A stretch of DNA of 64,000 nucleotides from contig OZ245761.1 of the NCBI GenBank assembly GCA_965227535.1, forward strand, positions 4,712,001 through 4,776,000, given 5' to 3'. Below, in pieces: positions 46,275-55,174 of this stretch (position 1 is the first letter of the stretch; every line of letters starts with the position of its first letter). The position numbers were made by a program, and so were the translations under genes. Origin of the DNA: SZUA-430 sp965227535 (GTDB lineage: Bacteria; Pseudomonadota; Alphaproteobacteria; Micropepsales; Micropepsaceae). Under the pieces are notes generated by a model. It saw only the letters and a program-made list of their open reading frames with translations. It was not told where the DNA came from and did not search any database.

Positions 46275-46478
46275 GGCCCACCTCTTTTTCGAGCGTGGAT
46301 ATAGGTGCAATCGGGGTTGTGGACCAAGCTCAATCTGTGGCTTTGAAGTCGCGGCGACCGCCGCGATTTTTCCCCTAATTGCGCCAAACGTTAACAGCCG
46401 TCTCGTCCACCAAGATTGCGCCGAATCAGCCGTTCCCGCATCCTTTGTGAGTGATTCTCTCCAAGCCCAGGTGCGCAC

Positions 46479-46670
46479 ATGGCTAGCCCGACCGATTTTG
46501 CTCTGAAGCACGGCCTCGCGACGGCCGGCGCGATTCCTTCGACGATCGCCGCGAACTGGTATCTCGAAACGCTCAGCCCCGCGGGCATCGCGCTGATGTT
46601 CGTGCTGTTCCTGGCGATCTTCAACATGGCCGCGGCCTTCATCCCGACCGGCCGTAAGTCGACCGACTAA
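46479..46670 (+). CDS. Small single-span membrane protein
   Basis: A 63-residue protein with one strong membrane helix (about residues 35-55, IALMFVLFLAIFNMAAAFI) preceded by a polar N-terminus and ended by a basic tail. No family recognised. The start at 46479 is preceded by CCCAGGTG. It lies 27 bp before a lipoprotein gene, so the two may form one unit. Evidence that it is real is the clean membrane helix, the context and lack of overlap. Confidence 0.6.
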   Translation: MASPTDFALKHGLATAGAIPSTIAANWYLETLSPAGIALMFVLFLAIFNMAAAFIPTGRKSTD

Positions 46671-46697
46671 CGCGACAACAAAAAGAAGAGGATTTCG

Positions 46698-47759
46698 ATG
46701 CGCGGATTCAAACCGGGCCTGATGTTGCTCGTCGGCGGCATGGCGTTGCTCGTCGTAAGCTGCTCACCCGCCCCCGAAAGCAGTTCGTCGGCGCCCGCGT
46801 CCGACACCGCCTCCGCACCCGAACCCACTGAAGTCGCCGAGGCGCCCGGTGCCGCGCCGCCACCACCCGCCGCGGTCGAAGCACCTCCGCCCGCAATGTC
46901 CGCCGAGCCTCCGCCCGAACCGGAAGACTACGGCGACCTCTCGCCCGGCGCCGGTGCGCCGGATCCCGCAGGCGGCAGCGGCCCGCCGCCCGACATGTCC
47001 CACGGCAGCGGCGCACCCCCGCCGCACTACGGCCCGCCGATGCACGACCCGGCGCCGAGCGCGCCCAGCGCCATGCCGCCCGCCGCCGCCGGCGATCCGC
47101 CGCTCCGGGGACACAGTGGCGCGAAGGTGCTGAGCTATTACCAACAATCGCGCACGCAGATCGACACGCAGCGCGCCTTCGGCTTCGTCCTGATGCCCAA
47201 GGCCGCAGTGACCGCCGAAGACAAACGCACGCAGAAAGACTTCTGCACGACCGTCTTGGCGACGATGGATTTCATGACGCCGGGCGCCGTCTCCGCTTCT
47301 GCACCACGCGACGTGCTCGCCACGTATTGGCCCGTCGTCGGCTCGCGCGAATCCTATGAGATCAAGCAAGCCTTCGCCGAACGCAACTGCGACGACCTTA
47401 TTGCCTGGTACGATTACCGCCTCGCCCGCACGCTGGCCGCGAAAGCGGGCGTCGCCGAACTCACCGGCCCGCTTCTCATCACCTGGCCGTCATCCGGCGC
47501 CGAGGGCCAAGCCGCACGCGACCCATTGATCGTCGACTTCTCGAAGGCCGACCACGCCCGCGCCGCGAAGGCGCTGACCTACTGGTTCCGCCAAGTGAAG
47601 TCGCGCCCCGACCTGTGGACCAACCGCATTCGCGAAGGCACCATCCGCGCCGAACTTGCCGACGCCGTGAACGACACCGCCGGCGTCGTACTCGCCGTCA
47701 TGGCCGGCAAATGGGACTCGCTCACCGTCGTAGCCTCAGCAAACGCAACGCCGCTTTAG
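46698..47759 (+). CDS. Proline-rich exported lipoprotein of unknown function
   Basis: A 353-residue protein with a lipobox signal (LLVVSC near residue 22). Residues ~25-135 are extremely rich in Pro, Ala, Ser and Glu and probably disordered, as if spanning the periplasm. The C-terminal ~210 residues are folded and carry two Cys (KDFCTTV, ERNCDDL) and Trp-rich segments (YWFRQVKSRPDLW). No family recognised. GAGGA precedes the ATG. It follows the 63-residue membrane protein. Confidence 0.75.
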   Translation: MRGFKPGLMLLVGGMALLVVSCSPAPESSSSAPASDTASAPEPTEVAEAPGAAPPPPAAVEAPPPAMSAEPPPEPEDYGDLSPGAGAPDPAGGSGPPPDMSHGSGAPPPHYGPPMHDPAPSAPSAMPPAAAGDPPLRGHSGAKVLSYYQQSRTQIDTQRAFGFVLMPKAAVTAEDKRTQKDFCTTVLATMDFMTPGAVSASAPRDVLATYWPVVGSRESYEIKQAFAERNCDDLIAWYDYRLARTLAAKAGVAELTGPLLITWPSSGAEGQAARDPLIVDFSKADHARAAKALTYWFRQVKSRPDLWTNRIREGTIRAELADAVNDTAGVVLAVMAGKWDSLTVVASANATPL

Positions 47760-47786
47760 AACGGCGGCCATGCCGCCAGAAGAATA

Positions 47787-47952
47787 TTGAAACACGAAGC
47801 GCACGAAGAACACCAAGACGCCGAGCCAGGAATGGATGCTCCTGGGCGTTTTGCGTTGTTTGGCGCGAAGCGCCATTTTGATCTGATCATTCGAAGGACG
47901 CGGCCGCCCTCATTCTTACTGCTTGGTGTTCTTCGTGGTCTTCGTGTTTCAA
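47787..47952. repeat. 31-bp near-perfect inverted repeat next to the GxxExxY gene
   Basis: The arms, 47787-47817 and 47922-47952, differ at two bases. Both are built from the word CACGAAGAACACCAAG. They enclose 104 bases with no gene. The right arm ends 10 bp before the GxxExxY stop. Words of this kind (CACGAAG/AACAC) recur, in my memory, near GxxExxY genes of other bacteria. Confidence 0.8.
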
Positions 47953-47962
47953 ATCCTAAGAC

Positions 47963-48340
47963 CTAAACAACCATCCGCCGGATGCCGGACCTGAACAGCC
48001 TGACGTTGAAGTTCACCAGAAACCCGACGCGATGCCCGGAGAGCCGCAGATAAGTCATCAGCTGCGCTTCATGTATGGGCAGGACAGTCTCTACCGCCTT
48101 GATCTCAACGATCACACACGACGCCACCAGTAGGTCCAACCGAAAACCCGCATCCAACCGTGTCCCCGCGTAGGTGATCGGGACCACGGCCTGACGCTCT
48201 ACGCTCACGCCGCGCAACGATAGCTCGTGGGCAAGGCAGTGCTCATAGACTGACTCGAGCAATCCTGGACCAAGCGTTTGGTGCACGCGGAACGCAGCAT
48301 CGACAACCTGCGCGGCGACCGCTTCGGTTTCGGGTGACAT
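47963..48340 (-). CDS. GxxExxY protein
   Basis: A small protein of about 125 residues (133 if the ATG at 48364 is used). It carries the family signature GPGLLESVYE after a helix VDAAFRVHQTL. It continues with the conserved RLDLLVASCVIVEIKAV, whose D...E-x-K order recalls a PD-(D/E)XK nuclease fold, and the ending LMTYLRLSGHRVGFLVNFN. The molecular function of this family is not established. AGGG before the ATG at 48340 supports that start. It lies beside a long inverted repeat and may be a mobile or horizontally spread gene. Confidence 0.9.
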   Translation of the reverse strand: MSPETEAVAAQVVDAAFRVHQTLGPGLLESVYEHCLAHELSLRGVSVERQAVVPITYAGTRLDAGFRLDLLVASCVIVEIKAVETVLPIHEAQLMTYLRLSGHRVGFLVNFNVRLFRSGIRRMVV

Positions 48341-48463
48341 CGACAGGCCCTGCATGACGGTCAAAATCTACTGCCTGCGCCTGCACCGATCCAGCCAAAA
48401 CACCGTATAGCCGCGCCCTTAGGGTCGGCTATAGTCCGCGCGCTAAACGAACCCGAGAGTACA

Positions 48464-50860
48464 ATGCCGCGCGCCGAGTTGCTGAAGACGCTTGCCGAGC
48501 TGGAGCGCAAAATCCTGTGGCTCGCGAGTTGGACGATCCACAACGCCAATCACCTGCGCGACAACGGCGACGGCTTGAAAGTCGGCGGCCACCAAGCGTC
48601 GTCCGCTTCGCTCGCGACGATCATGACGGCGCTCTATTTCGCGGTGCTGCGCCCGCAAGATCGCGTCGCGGTGAAACCGCACGCGAGCCCCAACTTCCAC
48701 GCCATCCAGTACCTGCTGGGCCATCAGACGCTCGACAAGCTGCAGAACTTCCGCGGCTACAAAGGCGCACAGAGCTATCCGTCGCGCACCAAGGACGTCG
48801 ACGACGTCGACTTCTCGACGGGCTCGGTGGGCCTCGGCGTCGCGCAAACGCTCTTCTCGTCGCTCGTGCAGGATTACGTCCACGCGCACGGCTGGGCGAA
48901 AGACAAGCCCGAAGGCCGCATGGTCGCCCTCATCGGCGACGCGGAGATGGACGAAGGCAACATCTTCGAGGCCCTGCTCGAAGGCTGGAAGCACGGCGTC
49001 CGCAACACCTGGTGGATCGTCGACTACAACCGCCAAAGCCTCGACGCCGTCATTCGCGAGGGCCTGTGGTCGCGCTTCGAAAGCATGTTCCGCAATTTCG
49101 GCTGGGACGTCGTGATCCTGAAATACGGCTCGCTCCTCGAAGCCGCGTTTAAAGAACCGGGCGGCGAGAAGCTTCGCGACTGGATCGACGCGACGCCGAA
49201 CCAGCTCTATTCGGCGCTCACCTATCAAGGCGGATCCGCGTGGCGCAAGCGCCTGCTGGACGACATCGGCGATCAAGGCCCGGTCACGAAGTTGATCGAG
49301 AAACGCACTGACGCCGAACTCGCGAAGCTGATGACGAACCTCGGCGGCCACGATCTCCCGCACCTCATCGAAGCCTTCGAACGCATCGATCACGACCGCC
49401 CGACCTGCTTCATCGCCTACACGATCAAAGGCTACGGCCTGCCGTTACAGGGACACAAAGACAACCACGCCGGCCTGATGACGCCGACCCAGATGCAGGT
49501 CCTGCGCGACGAGATGGAGGTCCGCGAAGGACATGAGTGGGACAAGTTCGAAGGCCTCTCGCTCCCCGAAAAGAAACTGACCGACTTCCTAGCCCAAGTT
49601 CCGTTCGCGCGCGAAGGCCGCCGCCGCTTCACCGCCCCGCACATCGACGTGCCCGCCACGCTGAAGGTGCCGATCGCCGGCGAAACGTCGACGCAAGCTG
49701 GCTTCGGTAACCTGATGAACGAAATCGGCCGCGAGAAAACCGAACTCGCCGAACGCATCGTCACCTGCTCGCCCGACGTGACAGTGTCGACGAACCTGGG
49801 CGCCTGGGTCAACCGACGCGGTCTCTTCGCCCGCGAAACGCTGGCGGACACGTTCAAGAAAGAACGCATCCCCTCAACCTTCAATTGGGAATTCGGTCCG
49901 AAGGGTCAGCACATCGAACTCGGCATCGCCGAGATGAATCTCTTCATCCTGCTCTCGGCCTTAGGCCTCTCGCACACCATCAACGGCGAGCGCCTGATCC
50001 CGGTGGGAACGCTCTACGACCCCTTCATCGCCCGCGGCCTCGATGCGCTGAACTACGCCTGCTACCAGGACGCTCGCTTCATCGTCGTCGCGACACCGTC
50101 CGGCATCACGCTGGCAGGCGAGGGCGGCGCGCACCAATCCATCGCCCAGCCCTTGATCGGCATATCGCAAGACGGCCTGTGCGCGTTTGAACCCGCTTAT
50201 GTCGACGAACTCGCCATCATGCTGCGCTTCGCCATGGACTACATCCAGCGCAACGGCGACGGCGACGCGGACGAACGCACCTGGCTGCGCGACCAAACCG
50301 GAGGCTCGGTCTATCTGCGCCTCTCGACCCGCCCCATCGAACAGCCCAAACGCGAGATGACCGGAGACACGGCTCAAGGCATCATCGACGGCGCCTACTG
50401 GCTGCGCAAACCCGGCGCCAACGCGCAAGTCGTCGTGGCGTACATGGGCGCCATCGCACCCGAAGCGATCGAAGCCGTCGGCCTCATGGCCGAAGACCGC
50501 CGCGACGTTGGCCTGCTCGCGGTCACATCGGCCGACCGCCTCAACGCAGGTTGGACCGCGGCCCAACGCGCGCGCGAACGCGGCCTCATTGGCGCGCGCT
50601 CGCACATCGAACGCCTGCTCGGCGAAATCCCACCCGATTGTGCACTGGTCACAGTTCTCGACGGCCATCCGGCGGCGCTCTCGTGGCTGGGCTCCGTCCA
50701 CGGCCATCGCGTCCGCGGCCTCGGCGTCGAACATTTCGGCCAAACGGGCTCGCTCGCGGAACTTTACAAGCACTACGGCATTGACGCGAATGCGATCATC
50801 CGCGCCGCGCAAGCCATTGCGCCCGGCCGCCCGATCCGGCATCTGCGTGTAGCGAATTGA
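48464..50860 (+). CDS. AceE-type pyruvate dehydrogenase E1-like/transketolase-family protein
   Basis: A 798-residue thiamine-diphosphate enzyme resembling homodimeric E1 (AceE, normally about 885 residues). Matches are GGHQASSASLATI, KPHASPNFHAIQYLLG, the ThDP motif GDAEMDEGN...DYN, GYGLPLQGHKDNHAG, and the catalytic Glu region LGIAEMNLFILLSALG. No E2 or E3 gene is adjacent, so it may not feed the classical pyruvate dehydrogenase complex and could use another 2-oxo acid or ketose. The clean ATG is 35 bp from any other element. sodC follows 22 bp after it. Confidence 0.85.
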   Translation: MPRAELLKTLAELERKILWLASWTIHNANHLRDNGDGLKVGGHQASSASLATIMTALYFAVLRPQDRVAVKPHASPNFHAIQYLLGHQTLDKLQNFRGYKGAQSYPSRTKDVDDVDFSTGSVGLGVAQTLFSSLVQDYVHAHGWAKDKPEGRMVALIGDAEMDEGNIFEALLEGWKHGVRNTWWIVDYNRQSLDAVIREGLWSRFESMFRNFGWDVVILKYGSLLEAAFKEPGGEKLRDWIDATPNQLYSALTYQGGSAWRKRLLDDIGDQGPVTKLIEKRTDAELAKLMTNLGGHDLPHLIEAFERIDHDRPTCFIAYTIKGYGLPLQGHKDNHAGLMTPTQMQVLRDEMEVREGHEWDKFEGLSLPEKKLTDFLAQVPFAREGRRRFTAPHIDVPATLKVPIAGETSTQAGFGNLMNEIGREKTELAERIVTCSPDVTVSTNLGAWVNRRGLFARETLADTFKKERIPSTFNWEFGPKGQHIELGIAEMNLFILLSALGLSHTINGERLIPVGTLYDPFIARGLDALNYACYQDARFIVVATPSGITLAGEGGAHQSIAQPLIGISQDGLCAFEPAYVDELAIMLRFAMDYIQRNGDGDADERTWLRDQTGGSVYLRLSTRPIEQPKREMTGDTAQGIIDGAYWLRKPGANAQVVVAYMGAIAPEAIEAVGLMAEDRRDVGLLAVTSADRLNAGWTAAQRARERGLIGARSHIERLLGEIPPDCALVTVLDGHPAALSWLGSVHGHRVRGLGVEHFGQTGSLAELYKHYGIDANAIIRAAQAIAPGRPIRHLRVAN

Positions 50861-50882
50861 GTTGAGCCCCAGGAGACCCTTC

Positions 50883-51509
50883 ATGCGCAACATTCTCATG
50901 TCGTCGATCGCGGCGCTGCCGCTTCTGGCCTGTTGTTCCGGCATGTCCGTTGGCGTTGGAGTCGGCGGCGGTTCCGGCAATGTCGGCGTCGGCGCGTCGA
51001 CCAGCGTCAATGTCGGAGGCGACAGCCAACGCACGACAGGCAATCAACTCGTCGTCACGATGTACAAGGTCGATGCCAAGGGCATCGGCGCCGAGATTGG
51101 CACGCTGATGTTCGAGAACACCCGCAAGGGTCTGCGCATTGAACCGGCGCTCGGCGGTCTGCCGCCCGGCGACCACGGCTTCCACATCCACGAAAAGCCA
51201 GACTGCAGCCCCGGCGAAAAGGACGGCAAGAAAGAAGCCGCCCTCGCGGCCGGCAGCCACCACGATCCGAAAGCCACCGGCAAGCACGCAGGCCCGGACG
51301 GCGACGGCCACCGCGGCGACCTTCCAGTTCTGAAGGTCGACAAGGAAGGCAACGCGACGGAAATGATGTACGTCCTGCGCCTCGGCGTCGACGATCTGCG
51401 CGGCCACGCCCTCATGATCCACGAAGGCGGCGACAACTACGCAGACCAACCGAAGCCGCTCGGCGGCGGCGGCGCGCGCATCGCCTGCGGTGTCGTGGCG
51501 AGCCGGTAA
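50883..51509 (+). CDS. sodC: Cu,Zn superoxide dismutase, exported
   Basis: A 208-residue periplasmic SOD that dismutates superoxide. The N-terminal signal has a lipobox-like LLACCSG. A Gly/Val-rich linker (~28-50) follows. Cu and Zn ligands are seen in GDHGFHIHEKPDC, SHHDPKATGKHAGPDGDGHRGDLP split over positions ~125-150, and HALMIHEGGDNY. The end IACGVV carries the second disulfide Cys. AGGAG precedes the ATG. A GST starts 5 bp after its stop, so both may be an oxidative-stress unit. Confidence 0.95.
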   Translation: MRNILMSSIAALPLLACCSGMSVGVGVGGGSGNVGVGASTSVNVGGDSQRTTGNQLVVTMYKVDAKGIGAEIGTLMFENTRKGLRIEPALGGLPPGDHGFHIHEKPDCSPGEKDGKKEAALAAGSHHDPKATGKHAGPDGDGHRGDLPVLKVDKEGNATEMMYVLRLGVDDLRGHALMIHEGGDNYADQPKPLGGGGARIACGVVASR

Positions 51510-51514
51510 CCCAC

Positions 51515-52126
51515 ATGTCCAAACTCAGAGTCTACGGTTACGCCCGCTCGCGCACGCTGCGCACCCTATGGATGCTCGAAGAACTCGGCCTCCCTTATGA
51601 TCACGTCGACCTGTCGTCCCAAGCCGGCGGCACGCGCACGCCCGACTTTCTTAAGATCAACCCCGCGGGCCACATCCCGGCCATCGACGACGACGGCTTC
51701 AAGATGTCGGAGTCGATGGCGATCAACCTCTATCTCGCCAAGAAGCACGGCAAGCTCCAACCCGCGACGCTGCAAAGCGAAGCGAAAGCGATCCAATGGA
51801 GCTTCTGGGCCGCGCACGAAGTCGATCGCCAAGTCGTGCAATGGGTCATCAACACAACAAGCCTGCCTGTCGAACAGCGCAACGTGCAGGCAGCCTTCGC
51901 CGCGCGCGAAGAACTCGAATGGCCGTTGCAAGTCCTCGACGGCGAACTCGGCAAACACCAATACCTCGCCGACCCCGACACGTTCACCGTCGCCGACCTC
52001 AACGTCGCCGCGGTCCTCTATCGCCTGCTCTTCGTCGACCTGACCGGCAAGCCCAACCTCGATGCGTGGCTCAAACGCTGCTGGGACCGCCCGGCCGCAA
52101 AGCGAGCACGGGCGATGCGCGAGTAA
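51515..52126 (+). CDS. Glutathione S-transferase family protein
   Basis: A 203-residue GST. N-terminal RVYGYARSRTLRTLWMLEELG gives the active-site Ser/Arg region, INPAGHIPAIDDDGF the cis-Pro loop and KMSESMAINLYLAKKHG the gamma-glutamyl-binding Ser. The C-terminal helix has FTVADLNVAAVL. Probably co-transcribed with sodC, 5 bp upstream. The substrate is unknown. Confidence 0.92.
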   Translation: MSKLRVYGYARSRTLRTLWMLEELGLPYDHVDLSSQAGGTRTPDFLKINPAGHIPAIDDDGFKMSESMAINLYLAKKHGKLQPATLQSEAKAIQWSFWAAHEVDRQVVQWVINTTSLPVEQRNVQAAFAAREELEWPLQVLDGELGKHQYLADPDTFTVADLNVAAVLYRLLFVDLTGKPNLDAWLKRCWDRPAAKRARAMRE

Positions 52127-52220
52127 TTACCTCCAAGGTAATAGATCGGTCGACGCCCCGTCCCTAAGTGTCATGGTCCGCGAAGGCGGACCACCCACGA
52201 CTTTGGATGCGACACACGCC

Positions 52221-52625
52221 ATGATCATCACCGCCGAACAAATGAACGACAACCCGCTGCCTTTTGCGAAACTGATGGGCGTGCGTTTCGTGTCCATCAC
52301 GAAGGACGAGGTGGTCGTCGAACTCGAAGTCCGCCCCGACCTCTGCACGGCCCCAATGCCCACGCTGCACGGCGGCGCGGCGATGGCTTTGGCAGACACC
52401 GCAGGCGCCGTCGCCACGGTGATGAACTTGCCTGAAGGCGCGAAGGGCACAACCACGATCGAAAGCAAAACCAACTTTATCGGCGGCGCACCGTCCGGCA
52501 CAACTGTGCGCGGCACGACGACACCGATCCACCGCGGCGGCAAAACCCAAGTCTGGCAAACGCGCATCACCCGCCCCGACGGCAAACTTGTCGCCGTCGT
52601 CACGCAAACGCAGCTGGTGCTTTAG
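52221..52625 (+). CDS. Hotdog-fold thioesterase (PaaI/YdiI-like)
   Basis: A 134-residue acyl-CoA thioesterase of the PaaI type: PFAKLMGVRF, PTLHGGAAMALADTAGA with the His-Gly-Gly catalytic loop, and TTTIESKTNFIGGA. It should hydrolyse an aromatic or medium-chain acyl-CoA. The ATG at 52221 matches the family N-terminus. The frame is open to 52062, but that part overlaps the GST. Its stop overlaps the stop of the convergent esterase by four bases. Confidence 0.88.
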   Translation: MIITAEQMNDNPLPFAKLMGVRFVSITKDEVVVELEVRPDLCTAPMPTLHGGAAMALADTAGAVATVMNLPEGAKGTTTIESKTNFIGGAPSGTTVRGTTTPIHRGGKTQVWQTRITRPDGKLVAVVTQTQLVL

Positions 52626-53455
52626 AATCGCGCGCCCGACTGGGCGTCGATGAAGTCTTCCGTATCTTTGAGAACGCTCGCGCGCCAACGCCAGCCCCAC
52701 AGATACGCCGCGAAGATCTCGAAGTGCCCGATGCCGGGATAAATCTTGGCTTCGGCCGTCGATCCGGCCGCGCTCAGCGCTTCAGCCAAATACGTACTCG
52801 CGTGCACGCCGACCACGCGATCGCGCGCGCCGTGGAGCAGCAGCATCGGCGGTGCGCCCGCGCGCACCAGCTTGATCGGCCGCGCGCCGTTCGGCTCTAC
52901 ATGCGATGACGCGAAAATGTCCTTGAGCCCCGACCACTTTAGCGGATTGAGCGTGTAAGGCCCTGCAAGACCGACGACGCCCTTGATCGCCGACGTATCG
53001 AGCCCATGCACCCGTAACCACTTGGGATCAAGCGCCAGCAGCGTCGAGATATGCGCACCCGCCGAATGCCCCATCACGAACAGCCGCGACGAACTTCCGC
53101 CCAGCTGTGCCGCGTGATCGTGCACCCACTTGAACGCCAGCGCCCCATCCTCGACGAAAGCCGGAAACGACGCATGCGGATAAAGATGATAGTCGGGCAC
53201 GACGACCGCATACCCGCGCGAAGCCATCATCCGCCCGAACAGGCGATAGTACCACCGCGCACCCGACACCCATCCGCCGCCGTAGAGATAGAGAATGGTC
53301 GCCTTCACCGCGCTGTCCTTCGGCGCATAGATGTCGAGCTTCTGCCGCGGCAACGGTCCGTATGGCACATGCCGCGTGCCGATGCCGGTACGCAGCGCGA
53401 GGCCCGAAGGACCGCGAGCGTCAACATCCGAACGAAAAGTACTTACCTGATCCAT
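52622..53455 (-). CDS. Alpha/beta hydrolase (BD-FAE/HSL-like esterase)
   Basis: A 277-residue cytosolic esterase. The oxyanion motif LYGGGWVSGAR, nucleophile elbow VMGHSAGAHI, acid region LLLHGARDRVV and final GIGHFEIFAAY give the Ser-Asp-His triad. No signal peptide. The substrate is unknown. A nested hairpin lies just upstream of its start. Confidence 0.92.
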   Translation of the reverse strand: MDQVSTFRSDVDARGPSGLALRTGIGTRHVPYGPLPRQKLDIYAPKDSAVKATILYLYGGGWVSGARWYYRLFGRMMASRGYAVVVPDYHLYPHASFPAFVEDGALAFKWVHDHAAQLGGSSSRLFVMGHSAGAHISTLLALDPKWLRVHGLDTSAIKGVVGLAGPYTLNPLKWSGLKDIFASSHVEPNGARPIKLVRAGAPPMLLLHGARDRVVGVHASTYLAEALSAAGSTAEAKIYPGIGHFEIFAAYLWGWRWRASVLKDTEDFIDAQSGARF

Positions 53456-53464
53456 GGTCCATAG

Positions 53465-53496
53465 AGGGCTTCAAGCGGCTTCAGCCGTCAAGCCCT
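53465..53496. other. Nested hairpin between esterase and outer-membrane protein genes
   Basis: AGGGCTT pairs with AAGCCCT (7 bp), and inside it CGGCT pairs with AGCCG across a 2-base loop. A second stem TTCCCGG/CCGGGAA follows at 53515-53537. Both lie downstream of the outer-membrane protein stop, where they could end or stabilise that transcript, and in the leader of the esterase gene. There is no clear T-run. Confidence 0.4.
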
Positions 53497-53551
53497 GGAG
53501 ACATAGATCGACGGTTCCCGGCGTCAAGGGCCGGGAAACGCGCGCAGCAGA

Positions 53552-55174
53552 TCAGTTCAGCGGCGTCGAGAAAGTCAACAGCAGCGCGTGCCCGCCGCCT
53601 TTTTCGCGGCCCGCCGCATCGCGCTCGCTGCCGTTGAGATCGTAGCGATACTCGAGTTTCAGCTTCGCTTCGTCGCGGCTCAGTTCCTGTTGCGCGAAGG
53701 TCGACAGGTCGACGCTCAACTGCAGCTGACGCGTTTTCGAGCGCGCCGCCAGATTGTCGTCGATGATTTGCGATTGCGCATCGGCTGCACCGAGCCGAAG
53801 CTCGACCGTCGGCCCGCCTTCCGGCGCGTAGGCGACCGAAACATGCGGCGCAATCTCGCTGTCGTTGTTGCGAATGCCCAGACTCGTATCGTCTGTCTCG
53901 ATCATCGAGAGCCCGGCGCCGAACTTCCAGTTGCCGCGGCGGATCTTGTGAGAGATATCCACGAACCGGTCACGCGACCGCGCCAGCGGAATGCTGTCCT
54001 CGCCGTCCGGCGTATAGATATCGGTTTTGATGCGGCGTTCCCAAACGCTGGCCGTCGTCTCGCCGAAATTCGTCTCCCACGTCAGCGCGATGTTGGCGGT
54101 GCTGACGCGATCGCGCGGTCCAGGCAAAAGCTCCGCGCGCACAATGTCGCCGCGCTCGAACGCCGCGAACACCGACGTCGGCAGGAACGGCCGGATCGGA
54201 TCGATCGCATCGGCGACCGCCGGCGGAATGACGTCGGCGACCATGACGTCGGCGGTCACGCCGGCGTATTGGCTGCGCTTCAACCACTGACCGCCCTGGG
54301 TCAGATTGAACTCCATGCCTTCCTTGCGATAGACCGAAATCTCCGACTGCGCATAGCCGACCGTCACGCCCTGCCGTTTCAAATTCTCGGCGCGCGTCAC
54401 GAAATCCTGATAGTCGACCTTGACGCTCGCCTCGCCGAACTCAAGCGACGACGACATCGTCGACCACGACCCCGGCAGGACCAAACGGCCGGTCGGCAAT
54501 TCGCTGATCGCCGTCGCAAAACCTTCCGTCGTCTCGCCCATCTCGCCGTTGACGAGAAGGCGCAAATTCTCGCTATCGATCACTTTCGCCGCAAAACGCG
54601 TGCGCCGCGACGTGTCGCTGAGGTGCATCGGCCTGTCGGCCTCACGCAGCTGCGGGTCACGGAAATCGCGCGTGTCGGTTTCGTCGATCGTCTTGGCAAA
54701 GTCGGATGTGACGGCGACCCGGCCGTTGAACATCGTGGCGTCGACGCCGACGCTTTCTGTGGCGACGCCGCCGTTCGAGAAGTTCGCGCCGTTCGCCAGC
54801 CGGTCGACCTTCACGCCGACCGCAGGCTCAAGATCATACGACCCGCTACGCAGCTTCAAAGTGACGGGAGCGTCATACGGCGTGTTTTCCGCGAAGGGCA
54901 GGGGAACGTCCTCGGCCTTGTCCGTATCGTCGCTCGTATCCAGCGACAGCAGATTGACCGTCTGCTGCGTGAACACCCTCGCCCGCAGTTTGTTAACTTG
55001 CTCCGTGGCCGCCGTCTTCTCGATCCCTAAAGAGGTCGCGAGTGTCGTGGGCATCAGCCAGAAAGGTTGTATCGGTTCGGCACTCGCGACGTCCGCGCAG
55101 ACGACCGCACTGCCGGCCAAAAGAAGGGTCCGCAAACCCCTCGGCGCAATCTTCGATTTCGAACGGTGTTCCAT
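53552..55174 (-). CDS. Orphan outer-membrane beta-barrel protein
   Basis: A 540-residue exported protein with a signal peptide ending near ADVASA-EPI. Residues ~95-540 have the alternating pattern of long amphipathic strands typical of large barrels (for example FAAKVIDSENLRLLVNGEM, KLKLEYRYDLNG). The C-terminus HALLLTFSTPLN contains Phe and fits an outer-membrane insertion signal. No family recognised. The N-terminal ~90 residues are not barrel-like. Substrate or ligand unknown. Its promoter must lie in 55175-55953. Confidence 0.65.
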   Translation of the reverse strand: MEHRSKSKIAPRGLRTLLLAGSAVVCADVASAEPIQPFWLMPTTLATSLGIEKTAATEQVNKLRARVFTQQTVNLLSLDTSDDTDKAEDVPLPFAENTPYDAPVTLKLRSGSYDLEPAVGVKVDRLANGANFSNGGVATESVGVDATMFNGRVAVTSDFAKTIDETDTRDFRDPQLREADRPMHLSDTSRRTRFAAKVIDSENLRLLVNGEMGETTEGFATAISELPTGRLVLPGSWSTMSSSLEFGEASVKVDYQDFVTRAENLKRQGVTVGYAQSEISVYRKEGMEFNLTQGGQWLKRSQYAGVTADVMVADVIPPAVADAIDPIRPFLPTSVFAAFERGDIVRAELLPGPRDRVSTANIALTWETNFGETTASVWERRIKTDIYTPDGEDSIPLARSRDRFVDISHKIRRGNWKFGAGLSMIETDDTSLGIRNNDSEIAPHVSVAYAPEGGPTVELRLGAADAQSQIIDDNLAARSKTRQLQLSVDLSTFAQQELSRDEAKLKLEYRYDLNGSERDAAGREKGGGHALLLTFSTPLN

